64,000 nucleotides of DNA from Microbacterium sp. 18062 (GTDB lineage: Bacteria > Actinomycetota > Actinomycetes > Actinomycetales > Microbacteriaceae). The notes under the pieces are model-generated. The model saw only the letters and a list, made by a program, of their open reading frames with translations. It was not told where the DNA came from and made no database searches. The stretch is from assembly GCF_902706225.1 (NCBI RefSeq), contig NZ_CACSKB010000001.1:1-64000 (forward strand), written 5' to 3'. Positions 8,717-17,082 of the stretch are shown here, piece by piece. A program made the position numbers and the translations under genes. Within the stretch, counting starts at the first letter, position 1. Each line of letters begins with the position of its first letter.

Positions 8717-10329
8717 GCGATCCCCTCATCGAGATCCGGGGCCTCCGGGTCGACTACCGCCGCGACGGCACGGCGGCGCCCGCCCTGCGCGGCATCGATC
8801 TCACCGTCACGCGCGGCGAACGCGTCGCGGTCGTGGGAGAGTCGGGTTCCGGCAAGACGACCGCGGCGCACGCGCTGCTCGGTCTGCTGCCGCACAACGG
8901 GCACATCGTCGGCGGCTCGGCGAGGGTGGCCGGGGTCGAGCTCGCCGGCGCGGCGGAGCGTGTGGCCCGCCGCATCCGCGGTCGTGTCATAGGTCTCGTG
9001 CCGCAGGATCCGACCGTCTCGCTCAATCCGACGCAACGGGTGGGCCATCAGGTCGCCGAGGCGGTGCGGCTGCGGGGCGTGCGTGGACCGCAGATCGACG
9101 CGGAGGTGATCGAGGTTCTGAGCCAGGCGGGCATCGACGATCCGGTCGGGCGCGCGAGGCAGTACCCGCACGAGCTCTCCGGCGGGCTCCGTCAGCGGGT
9201 GCTGATCGCGATCGCGCTGGCGGGCGACCCCGACGTGATCGTCGCCGACGAGCCGACGAGCGCTCTCGACGTGACGGTGCAGCGACGCATCCTCGATCAT
9301 CTCGACAGGCTCGTCAGCGAACGCGGCATCGCACTGATCATCATCACCCACGACCTCGGCGTCGCAGCCGACCGGGCCGACCGGGTCGTCGTCATGCAGC
9401 ACGGCCAGGTCGTGGAGGAGGGACCGTCGCTGCAGGTGCTCGGCTCGCCTCGTGAGGACTACACCCGCCGCCTGGTGCAGGCGGCCCCGGGACTCACGGG
9501 CACGGTGCCCCCGCGTCCGCCGGGAGGCGAGGCTCCGGTGGTCGTGCGCTGGGAGGCGGTCGTCAAGGACTTCCCGCTGCCGCGCGGCGCCGCATCCCCG
9601 ACCCTGCGCGCCGTCGACGACGTCACTCTCGAGGCGCGGGCCGGCCGCACGCTCGCGATCGTGGGCGAATCGGGGTCGGGCAAGACGACGCTGCTGCGGA
9701 TCGCGCTGGGGCTCGAGCACCCCTCCTCGGGACGTGTGGTCTTCGACGGCGTGCCCGTGTCGGAGCTCGGCTGGCGGGCCGGCAGAGAGCTGCGCCGGCG
9801 CTATCAGCTCGTGCAGCAGAACCCCTTCTCGGCCCTCGACCCCCGCTTCGCCGTCGGCCGCAGCATCGCCGAGCCGCTCGTGTCGTTCGGCATCGGAGAC
9901 CGTGCGTCGCGGCGTGCGCGAGTGACCGAGCTGATCGACCTCGTCGGACTGCCGGCGGATGCCGCGACGCGTCGTCCCGCGGAGCTGTCGGGCGGACAGC
10001 GGCAACGCGTGGCGATCGCGCGCGCGCTCGCGATCGGTCCCGAGCTGCTGTACCTCGACGAGCCGGTCTCGGCGCTGGACGTCTCGGTGCAGGACCAGGT
10101 GCTCCGGCTGCTCGCCCGTCTTCAGGAGGACCTCGGCGTCGGCTATGTGCTCGTGTCGCACGACCTGGGCGTCGTGGCGCAGGTCGCCCACGAGGTCGCC
10201 GTCCTGCGCGGCGGGCGCGTGGTCGAGCAGGGACCGGCCTCTGCCGTGCTCGGCGATCCGCAGGAGTCGTACACGCGCGAGCTGCTCGCGGCGGTCCCGG
10301 GCCGATCGCTGCATGAGGCGCGCTCGTGA
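8713..10329 (+). CDS. Fused double ATP-binding subunit of the oligopeptide-type ABC importer (DppD-DppF fusion)
   Basis: One 538-residue chain carries two complete nucleotide-binding domains. The first has Walker A GESGSGKTT near residue 37, signature ELSGGLRQR and Walker B VIVADEPTSALD. The second repeats GESGSGKTT near residue 318, ELSGGQRQR and LLYLDEPVSALD. Both sites look intact. In many species these are separate DppD and DppF proteins; the fusion is common in actinobacteria. The gene follows the permease by an ATGA overlap and closes the importer genes. A 46-base gap precedes the dehydrogenase gene. Confidence 0.93.
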   Translation: MSDPLIEIRGLRVDYRRDGTAAPALRGIDLTVTRGERVAVVGESGSGKTTAAHALLGLLPHNGHIVGGSARVAGVELAGAAERVARRIRGRVIGLVPQDPTVSLNPTQRVGHQVAEAVRLRGVRGPQIDAEVIEVLSQAGIDDPVGRARQYPHELSGGLRQRVLIAIALAGDPDVIVADEPTSALDVTVQRRILDHLDRLVSERGIALIIITHDLGVAADRADRVVVMQHGQVVEEGPSLQVLGSPREDYTRRLVQAAPGLTGTVPPRPPGGEAPVVVRWEAVVKDFPLPRGAASPTLRAVDDVTLEARAGRTLAIVGESGSGKTTLLRIALGLEHPSSGRVVFDGVPVSELGWRAGRELRRRYQLVQQNPFSALDPRFAVGRSIAEPLVSFGIGDRASRRARVTELIDLVGLPADAATRRPAELSGGQRQRVAIARALAIGPELLYLDEPVSALDVSVQDQVLRLLARLQEDLGVGYVLVSHDLGVVAQVAHEVAVLRGGRVVEQGPASAVLGDPQESYTRELLAAVPGRSLHEARS

Positions 10330-10375
10330 GCCGGACCGCTGCGCCCGTCGCCGCGGGTGCCGCGTGGGGAGACCG

Positions 10376-11368
10376 ATGAGCGGCAGGTACCTGATCGTCG
10401 GAGCCGGCGCGATCGGCGCGCTGCTGGCCGCGCAGTGGACCCTCGCGGGGATTCCGGCGGTGCTGATCGCGCGCGGCCGGCAGCTGGAGGCCATCCGCCG
10501 GAACGGCGTCCGGGTGCGCCGGCCGCAGGGCGACGAGACCGTGCCGGTGACCGTCGCCTCCGCCATCGACGAGGCATCCCCGGCGCGCGCGGACACGGTC
10601 GTGCTCGCCGTCAAGTCGCAGGACGCCGAGACCGCCGTCGCCGCCATCGCCTGGCGCCCGCTCGTGGACGGCGGTGTCATCGCCGACCTGCCGATCCTGA
10701 CGCTGCAGAACGGCCTGGCCGCCGAGGACGTCGCGCTGCGGCGCTTCGCGCGGGTGACCGGCGTCTCCATCGGGATCGCGGCCAGTCACCTCGAGCCCGG
10801 TGTGGTCGTCTCGCCCTCGTGGCCCGTGATCGGGGTCGCGTGGCTCGGCGGCCATCCGGCAGCGAGCGCCCAGAGCGACGAGCGCCACCGCGCCGCGTTC
10901 GAGCGCGCGGGCTACGCCGCATTCGTCGAGCCCGACATCGCGGCCGCCAAGCGCCGGAAGCTGCTGGGCAACCTCCGGAACGTCGTCGAGGTCTTCCGGG
11001 CGAGCGAGGAGGAGCTGGTGCGCGCGACGGACGACCTCCGCGACGAGGCGCGCGGTCTGTTCGAGCGGCTCGGTCTGCCGGTCGCCGCCGATCCCGATCC
11101 CGGGGCAATCCGGCTGCGGATCGAGCCGATCGACGGACACGAACCGGGGCACCTGTCCACTTGGCAGAGCCTCGCCCGAGGGGCGTCGGTGGAGAGCGAC
11201 TACCTCAGCGGAGAGATCGTGCTGCTGGCGCGACGCGCCGGGCTCGCCGCACCCCGGAACGCCGCGATCCAGCGCGCGCTGGGGGTGCTGGCCGGATCCG
11301 GCGGCGCGCCCGGCACCGCGCCGCTTCCTCCGGAGCTCGCGCGGAGCGCCGCCGTCGCAGGCGCATGA
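10376..11368 (+). CDS. Ketopantoate reductase-family (ApbA/PanE-like) dehydrogenase
   Basis: This 330-residue protein opens with a Rossmann motif (YLIVGAGAIGALLAA) and continues with VVLAVKSQDAETAVAAI and LTLQNGLAAED, the nucleotide and substrate segments of PanE. The KRRKLLGNLRN motif contains the family catalytic lysine position. Its place inside the transport/oxygenase cluster argues against a role in pantothenate synthesis; I infer reduction or oxidation of a keto/hydroxy acid derived from the imported compound. GGGGAGA at 10366-10372 precedes the ATG by only three bases. The stop overlaps the next ATG by four bases. Confidence 0.82.
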   Translation: MSGRYLIVGAGAIGALLAAQWTLAGIPAVLIARGRQLEAIRRNGVRVRRPQGDETVPVTVASAIDEASPARADTVVLAVKSQDAETAVAAIAWRPLVDGGVIADLPILTLQNGLAAEDVALRRFARVTGVSIGIAASHLEPGVVVSPSWPVIGVAWLGGHPAASAQSDERHRAAFERAGYAAFVEPDIAAAKRRKLLGNLRNVVEVFRASEEELVRATDDLRDEARGLFERLGLPVAADPDPGAIRLRIEPIDGHEPGHLSTWQSLARGASVESDYLSGEIVLLARRAGLAAPRNAAIQRALGVLAGSGGAPGTAPLPPELARSAAVAGA

Positions 11369-13200
11369 GGACGGCTCCCGCGTCGGCGGACACCAGGATC
11401 TCCCGCCGTACGCTGCGCCGGGGCTTGCGGCTCATGCTCGCCGGGTGCCGGCGGCATCCGCTCGCGGCCGCGCTCGCCCTGACCACGGGGCTCGTCAACG
11501 GCGCCAGCATGGTGTTCGGCGCGGCCGCGCTCGGGTGGGCGACCGAGGAGTTCATCGTCCCCTCTCTGGCCTCCGGCCGGTTCCCGCCCGCGCTGGCGGC
11601 GATCGCCGCGGCGGCGGTGCTCGCCGTCAGCGCCCTGCGCATCGTCACGATCGTGCTGCGGGCGGTCGGCACCGGCCGTATCCAGTTCCCGAACATCGCC
11701 GAGGACCGCCGGCGCCTCACCCGCCACTACCTGGCGCTCGGTCCCGCCTGGCACGAGCGGCATCCGGCCGGAAGGCTGCTGTCCAACGTGGTCTCGGACA
11801 CCGAGGCGCGCTGGCAGCCGATGAACCTCTTCCCCTTCGCCGCCGGCATGGTCGCCATGCTCGGCTACGCCGTGGTGAGCATCGCCCTCGCGGACGCCTG
11901 GCTGTCGCTCGTCGCGATCGCGGTCGTGCCGTTCCTGCTCGGCACCAACCTCGTCTACCAGGCGGCGATGGTCCCCCGCGTGCGTCTTTCGCAGCAGCGC
12001 CGGGCCGCCGTCAGCGCGTTCGCGAACGAGGCGCTCGAGGGCGACGAGGTCATCCGCACGCTCGGTCTGCACGAGCGCGAGACCGGGCGCTTCCGGGAGC
12101 GCGTGGAGCTGCTGCGGGCGGCGAACGTGCGTGCCGGTTCGGCGTCGGCGCTGTTCACCCCCGTCATCGAGCTCGCGCCGTCGCTCGGGGTCGTCGCCGT
12201 GCTCGCGATCGGGACCGTACGGGCGGATGCGGGCGAGCTCACCGTGGGCACGCTCGTCGAGGTGGCCTATCTGCTGCTGACCATGGCGATCCCGCTGAAC
12301 GTGATCGGGGGTTTCCTCGGCACGCTGCCGCTCGGCGTGGTCGGGGACGAGCGGGTCCGCGCTGTGCTCGAGGAGAGGCTGCCGGACGGGGGAGGGCGGG
12401 CGCTCCCCGACGGGCCCGTCGCGATCGAGTTGCGCGATGCCACGGTGCACCGGGGGGACCGCCGCATCCTCGACGGGATCGACCTGGGCGTGCGCGCCGG
12501 CGAGGTCCTCGCGGTCTCGGGTGCCACCGGCTCGGGCAAGAGCACCCTGCTGAGCCTGGTCGCGGGTCTGCGCCCCGCCGGGGACGGCGAGCTTCGCCTC
12601 AGCGGCATCGACAGCATCCACCTCGACGACGCGTCGCTCCGCCGGTCGATCGCGGTCGTCCCGCAGACCTCGTTCCTCCTCCACGACACGGTGCGCGAGA
12701 ACCTCGTCCTCGGCCGGCGCGGCCCGGACGGTCACGAGCTCCGCGACGCGGAGCTCTGGCACGCGCTCGGGATCGCCGCGGCGGAGCCGGTCGTGCGGGC
12801 GCTCCCGGATGGGCTCGACACCGTGCTGGGCAGCCGCGGCGCGACGCTGTCGGGCGGGCAGCGGCAGCGGCTCGCCATCGCCCGCGCCCTGCTTGCGCAG
12901 CCGTCGCTGCTCGTGCTCGACGACGCGACCTCCGCCCTCGACCCCGGCGTGGAGCGTCAGGTGCTCGCCGGCCTCGCCTCGCATCTTCGCGAACGCCGGG
13001 ATGCCGGATCTGCCCTCACCGTCGTCATGGCGGCGAACCGCGCGCCGTCACTGGCGCTCGCCGACCGGCTGGTGCTGCTGGAGGCGGGCGCCGTGCGCGC
13101 CGTCGGGACGTTCGAGGAACTCACCGCCGACCCGCACTTCCAGGCGCTGGTGGAGGCCTACGAGCGGGCGGCGCCGCAGGACCCGGAGTGGGAACGGTGA
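11365..13200 (+). CDS. ABC exporter half-transporter, subunit 1 (degenerate catalytic site)
   Basis: This 611-residue protein joins an N-terminal six-helix exporter domain (about residues 20-310) to a nucleotide-binding domain. Walker A GATGSGKST and the signature LSGGQRQR are intact. However, Walker B reads LLVLDDATSALD, with Asp in place of the catalytic Glu, and the switch histidine is replaced (MAANR instead of AHR). This is the pattern of the non-hydrolysing partner in heterodimeric exporters. It pairs with the overlapping downstream gene. The exported compound is unknown; association with an importer and oxygenases suggests removal of a toxic product or of an antibiotic-like molecule. 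Confidence 0.9.
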   Translation: MRTAPASADTRISRRTLRRGLRLMLAGCRRHPLAAALALTTGLVNGASMVFGAAALGWATEEFIVPSLASGRFPPALAAIAAAAVLAVSALRIVTIVLRAVGTGRIQFPNIAEDRRRLTRHYLALGPAWHERHPAGRLLSNVVSDTEARWQPMNLFPFAAGMVAMLGYAVVSIALADAWLSLVAIAVVPFLLGTNLVYQAAMVPRVRLSQQRRAAVSAFANEALEGDEVIRTLGLHERETGRFRERVELLRAANVRAGSASALFTPVIELAPSLGVVAVLAIGTVRADAGELTVGTLVEVAYLLLTMAIPLNVIGGFLGTLPLGVVGDERVRAVLEERLPDGGGRALPDGPVAIELRDATVHRGDRRILDGIDLGVRAGEVLAVSGATGSGKSTLLSLVAGLRPAGDGELRLSGIDSIHLDDASLRRSIAVVPQTSFLLHDTVRENLVLGRRGPDGHELRDAELWHALGIAAAEPVVRALPDGLDTVLGSRGATLSGGQRQRLAIARALLAQPSLLVLDDATSALDPGVERQVLAGLASHLRERRDAGSALTVVMAANRAPSLALADRLVLLEAGAVRAVGTFEELTADPHFQALVEAYERAAPQDPEWER

Positions 13201-14996
13201 CCGCCGGACCAGCGGGCGGAGGGTCGCTGCGCGGCGGGTCGTGGCGGACCATCCGGGACGGACTGGCAGCGACGCCCGAGATCGCGCGGGGGCTGTGGTG
13301 GACGCTGGTGCTGGCCCTGATCGCCTCGTCGGGCCGCATCGTGGTCGCGGTGGCCGTGCAGGTCGCCGTCGACGGCGCGTCGACACCCGGCGAGGCGGCG
13401 CGCTCGATCGTCCCCGTGATCGTGGCATGCGCCGTGGCGGTGCTCGTCGCTGCCGGCGCGTCGGTCTGGATGAATCGCAGACTCGTGCGGGCGAGCGAAG
13501 AGGCGCTCGCCTCGCTCCGGGTGCAGGCCTTCGCGCGCGTGCTGCGCATCCCGCCCCACCGCCTGGGTGGTGCGCCCCGATCCTCGCTCGTCTCCCGTGT
13601 GATGAGCGACGTGGACACCATCAGCCAGTTCACGCAGTCCGGCGGCATCTCGCTGGCGACCAACGCGCTGCAGGCCCTCATCGCCGTCGTCGCGATGTTC
13701 TGGTACTCGTGGCCGCTGGCTGCGGTGGTGCTCGTCGTCGCGGTGCCCGCGCTCCTGATCATGCAGCGCGCGCATGCCCTCATCGCCGCGCGGTTCCATG
13801 CCGTGCGCATCGCCGTGGGCGGGCTCTTCGGCGGTGTCGGAGAGGCCATCGAGGGGGTCGACGTGATCCGCGGCTTCGGCGCCCACGCGCGGGTGCAGGC
13901 GCGGGTGGACGGACTCATCGACGGGGTCGAGCACGCACAGCTGCGCACCGTGTGGCCGGTCGGGGTGAACACCGCCGCCGGCGAGCTGATCAACGGTGTG
14001 ATCACCACGGCCGTGATGCTCGTCGGTGTCGCTCTCGGCGCGGCGCTGCTGCCGCCGGGCCTGCCGGCGCCGGATGGCGGCGAGCTGGTCGCCTTCCTGT
14101 TCCTGGTCACCTTCTTCGTCCGTCCGCTCCAGTTCCTGGTCGGCCAGCTCGGCGAGGCCCAGAACGCCGTCGCCGGCTGGCGGCGCGTGCTCGAGGTGCT
14201 CGCCGACCCGGCGACGCGACCTTCGGCGGGCGTCGCCGCCATCCCCGACGGCCCGATCGGTGTCGAGGTGCACGATCTGGGGTTCTCCTACGGCGGCGGA
14301 CGCCCGGCCCTCGACGGCGTCGAGACGAGTGTGCCGGCCGGATCGCACGTCGTGATCGTGGGGGAGACCGGCTCGGGCAAGACCACCTTCGCGAGGCTCC
14401 TCACCCGTCAGCTCGAGATCGGCCGTGGACGCATCCTGCTCGGCGGCGTGCCGGTGGAGGAGATCACCGACGACGCCTTCGCGCGGCGGGTCGCGGTCGT
14501 GCCGCAGGACGCGTTCCTGTTCGATCGCACGGTCGCCGAGAACATCGCGGTCGGAGACGACCTGCCCGACCGGCAGCGCGTGCGCGCCGTGCTGGCCGAA
14601 CTCGGGCTCGACGACTGGGCAGATGCCCTTCCCGAGGGTATCGACACGCCAGTCGGACAGCGCGGCAGGGCGCTGTCCATCGGCGGCCGTCAACTCATCG
14701 CGCTCGCCCGCGCCGCCTATCTCGAGCCCGACCTGCTCGTGCTCGACGAGGCAACGAGCGGGATTGACCCGGGTACGGACGTGCGCGTGCAGCAGGCGCT
14801 GCGCCGCATCGCGCGCGGACGGACGACGATCACGATCGCCCACCGCATGGCCACCGCCCGCACCGCCGACCTCATCCTCGTCTTCGCCGGCGGACGCCTG
14901 GTTGAGCAGGGCACCCATGCGGGGCTCGTCGCCGAGGGCGGCCGTTTCGCGGCGGCCGCCCGCGCCGCGGTCGGCGCACAACATCCTCGACGATAG
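13197..14996 (+). CDS. ABC exporter half-transporter, subunit 2 (catalytic partner)
   Basis: This 599-residue exporter half has membrane helices between about residues 35 and 310, then a nucleotide-binding domain with Walker A GETGSGKTT, Walker B LLVLDEATSGID (catalytic Glu present) and an intact switch histidine (TIAHRM). Its signature is altered to LSIGGRQ. The defects are complementary to those of subunit 1: the degenerate site would combine subunit 1 Walker motifs with this subunit's altered signature, while the other site is complete. The GTG start overlaps the upstream TGA by four bases. Confidence 0.9.
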   Translation: MTAGPAGGGSLRGGSWRTIRDGLAATPEIARGLWWTLVLALIASSGRIVVAVAVQVAVDGASTPGEAARSIVPVIVACAVAVLVAAGASVWMNRRLVRASEEALASLRVQAFARVLRIPPHRLGGAPRSSLVSRVMSDVDTISQFTQSGGISLATNALQALIAVVAMFWYSWPLAAVVLVVAVPALLIMQRAHALIAARFHAVRIAVGGLFGGVGEAIEGVDVIRGFGAHARVQARVDGLIDGVEHAQLRTVWPVGVNTAAGELINGVITTAVMLVGVALGAALLPPGLPAPDGGELVAFLFLVTFFVRPLQFLVGQLGEAQNAVAGWRRVLEVLADPATRPSAGVAAIPDGPIGVEVHDLGFSYGGGRPALDGVETSVPAGSHVVIVGETGSGKTTFARLLTRQLEIGRGRILLGGVPVEEITDDAFARRVAVVPQDAFLFDRTVAENIAVGDDLPDRQRVRAVLAELGLDDWADALPEGIDTPVGQRGRALSIGGRQLIALARAAYLEPDLLVLDEATSGIDPGTDVRVQQALRRIARGRTTITIAHRMATARTADLILVFAGGRLVEQGTHAGLVAEGGRFAAAARAAVGAQHPRR

Positions 14997-15007
14997 GAGA
15001 CCTCCGC

Positions 15008-16063
15008 ATGAGCACCCGACGCCTCACTCTCGGCTTCCACACACGCGTCCCGTTCGAGACCGGCCGCGCCGCGGAGGGGCTGCGCGAGGGGATCGAGCTG
15101 TTCCGGATCGGGGAGCAGCTGGGATTCGACCGGGGATGGGTGTACCAGCGTCACTTCGACAACTACCTCGCCTCGCCCCTCGTCTTCCTCCCGGTCGTCG
15201 CCCAGCACACGGACCGGATCGGCCTCGGCACGGCGATCATCGGCGTGCGCTACGAGGACCCCGTGCTGCTGGCGGAGGCCGCGAGCACCGCCGACCACCT
15301 GACCGGCGGGCGGCTCCAGCTCGGGCTGAGCACCGGCCAGGGCGGCTTCGACGCCGCCTTCGAGCAGCCCGTGAACGACGGGCGCGAGCAGTCGCAGCAC
15401 CGCCTGGAGACGTTTCTGCGCGGCATCCGGGGCGAGCGACTGGGAACCGCGACGGGTCCCGACGGCCGCTCGCTCGACCTGCCGCTGACGGTGCGCGGGA
15501 CGAGCGACGCCCTGCCGGAGCGGATCTGGTACGGCGGGGGCTCGGTCGAGTCCGCGGAGCGCATCGGACGGCAGGGACTCCGCCTCATGCTGAGCACGAT
15601 CCTCACCGGCGACGTCGCCGACTACAACGCCGAGCAACGAGCCGCGATCGAGGCGTACCGCGCGGCGCACATCGGCCCGCACCCGCCCCGGGTGGTCGTC
15701 AGCCGCTCGGTCCTGCCCGCCACGACGCCCGAGCTCGCCCGCCGCTACGCCGCCTACGACAGAGAGCGGCGCGCGCACGGGCCCGCCGTGTCCCGGCCCC
15801 GCGGTGCCGTCGACCCTGCGCAGGTCGCTCCGGCACGTGTTGCCTCGCCACGCCCGACCGGCCGCGCGATGACCATGAGCGACGCCATCCACGGCGACCC
15901 CGCCCGCGTCGTCGACACGCTGCTCGCGGATGTGGCCGTCGCCGAGGCGGACGAGCTGATCGCGTTCCTGCCGCCCGAGTTCGGATTCGCCGAGAACACG
16001 CGGCTGCTCGAGGACGTCGTCATGCACGTCGCACCGCACCTTGCCTCCGGGCGGACCCCGTGA
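15008..16063 (+). CDS. LLM-class flavin-dependent oxidoreductase (third copy, different subfamily)
   Basis: This 351-residue luciferase-like protein differs from the SsuD pair. It has LTLGFHTRVPFETGRAAEG at the start, GFDRGWVYQRHFDN, DRIGLGTAIIGVRYEDP, GGRLQLGLSTGQGGFD and RIWYGGGSVES. It resembles the short FMN-dependent monooxygenases (CE1758-like) that usually sit next to a flavin reductase; that subfamily name is from memory. AGGAGA at 14995-15000 gives good spacing to the ATG. An NfsA/FRP-like flavin reductase follows 82 bases later, which fits a two-component oxygenase. The substrate is unknown. Confidence 0.85.
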   Translation: MSTRRLTLGFHTRVPFETGRAAEGLREGIELFRIGEQLGFDRGWVYQRHFDNYLASPLVFLPVVAQHTDRIGLGTAIIGVRYEDPVLLAEAASTADHLTGGRLQLGLSTGQGGFDAAFEQPVNDGREQSQHRLETFLRGIRGERLGTATGPDGRSLDLPLTVRGTSDALPERIWYGGGSVESAERIGRQGLRLMLSTILTGDVADYNAEQRAAIEAYRAAHIGPHPPRVVVSRSVLPATTPELARRYAAYDRERRAHGPAVSRPRGAVDPAQVAPARVASPRPTGRAMTMSDAIHGDPARVVDTLLADVAVAEADELIAFLPPEFGFAENTRLLEDVVMHVAPHLASGRTP

Positions 16064-16145
16064 GCACCGCCCCCGCGCGGCGCCGAGTGTTGCGACGCGT
16101 GTCCTGGCGCGGGCGGCGGGCCGCCGCATCCGACAGGCTGGAGAC

Positions 16146-16952
16146 ATGACCGACAGTGTGCTCGCCCGCCGCTACGGCGGCGAGGTCCCCGAACCCATCG
16201 CGCCCGCGAACGACGTCATCGCCCTGTTGCAGCGGCACCGGTCGGTGCGCCGCTTCACGGACGAGGACGTCGACGAGGCGACCCTGACGGCGATCGTGGC
16301 CGCCGCCCAGTCGGCGGCCACGAGCTCCAACATGCAGTCCTGGTCGGTCATCGAGGTGCGCGATCCCGAGCGCAAGGCCGAGCTCTCGGTGCTCGCGGGC
16401 GACCAGGCATTCATCCGCGCGGCACCCGTGTTCCTCGTCTTCGTCGCCGACTGGGCGCGCAACCGCGTCATCGCGGAGCGCCGCGATGCCCCGGTCGAGG
16501 GCATCGGGTTCGTCGAGAGCACCCTCGTCGGCTTCGTCGACGCCGCGCTCGCCGCACAGAACGCGGTCGTGGCGGCCGAGTCCCTCGGTCTGGGCACGGT
16601 GTACGTCGGGTCGGTGCGGAACCGCCCCGAGGAGCTCTCGGACGTGCTCGATCTGCCCCAGGGCGCGTTCCCCGTCGTCGGGCTCGCGATCGGCCACCCC
16701 GACCCGGACGACCGCGCCGGCATCAAGCCGCGGCTCCCGCAGCGCGTGGTGCGCCACCGCGAGACCTATCGCGCGGCTCCGGACGCGGCGGTGTCGGCGT
16801 ACGACGACGCCGTCCGGGCCTACTACGCAGGCCAGGGCTCGTCGCGGGGCTGGATCGAGGCGGTGCTGAACCGCGTGCGGGCCGCCGCAAGCCTGCACGG
16901 GCGGCATACGATCCACGACGCGCTCCGGCGCCGCGGGCTCCCGTCGCGCTGA
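16146..16952 (+). CDS. NfsA/FRP-like NADPH flavin reductase / nitroreductase
   Basis: This 268-residue nitroreductase-fold protein has the FMN-binding RHRSVRRFTDEDVD motif, SAATSSNMQSWSVIEV, a central GTVYVGSVRNRPEEL and LAIGHPDPDD, all typical of the NfsA/FRP group. Members reduce nitroaromatics or supply FMNH2 to luciferase-type monooxygenases. Given three LLM genes upstream, flavin supply is the more attractive role; this is inference. A -10-like CAGGCT (16134-16139) sits 6 bases before the ATG, so it may also have its own leaderless promoter. A strong hairpin follows the stop. Confidence 0.87.
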   Translation: MTDSVLARRYGGEVPEPIAPANDVIALLQRHRSVRRFTDEDVDEATLTAIVAAAQSAATSSNMQSWSVIEVRDPERKAELSVLAGDQAFIRAAPVFLVFVADWARNRVIAERRDAPVEGIGFVESTLVGFVDAALAAQNAVVAAESLGLGTVYVGSVRNRPEELSDVLDLPQGAFPVVGLAIGHPDPDDRAGIKPRLPQRVVRHRETYRAAPDAAVSAYDDAVRAYYAGQGSSRGWIEAVLNRVRAAASLHGRHTIHDALRRRGLPSR

Positions 16953-16975
16953 CACCCGGCCGTGCCGGGCCCGGC

Positions 16976-17004
16976 GGTGGGCGGGCGGCGATGGCCCGCC
17001 CACC
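16976..17004 (+). terminator. Hairpin closing the oxygenase/transporter cluster
   Basis: GGTGGGCGGGC (16976-16986) and GCCCGCCCACC (16994-17004) form a perfect 11-bp stem with a 7-base loop, 24 bases after the nitroreductase stop. There is no T-run, which is usual for very GC-rich actinobacteria, so it may be a T-less intrinsic terminator or a pause/stability element. Confidence 0.6.
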
Positions 17005-17082
17005 GAGAGATCGGACAAGCCGATTGGTTCGCATTCGGAATCATCCGTCGCGGCCGGGGCGGGGAGTGCCTAGCGTGGAACG

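Noticed and set aside
9959..10375. Upstream extension of the PanE-like dehydrogenase
   Set aside because: The frame is open inside the ATPase gene but has no family similarity there, and the Rossmann motif begins three residues after ATG 10376.
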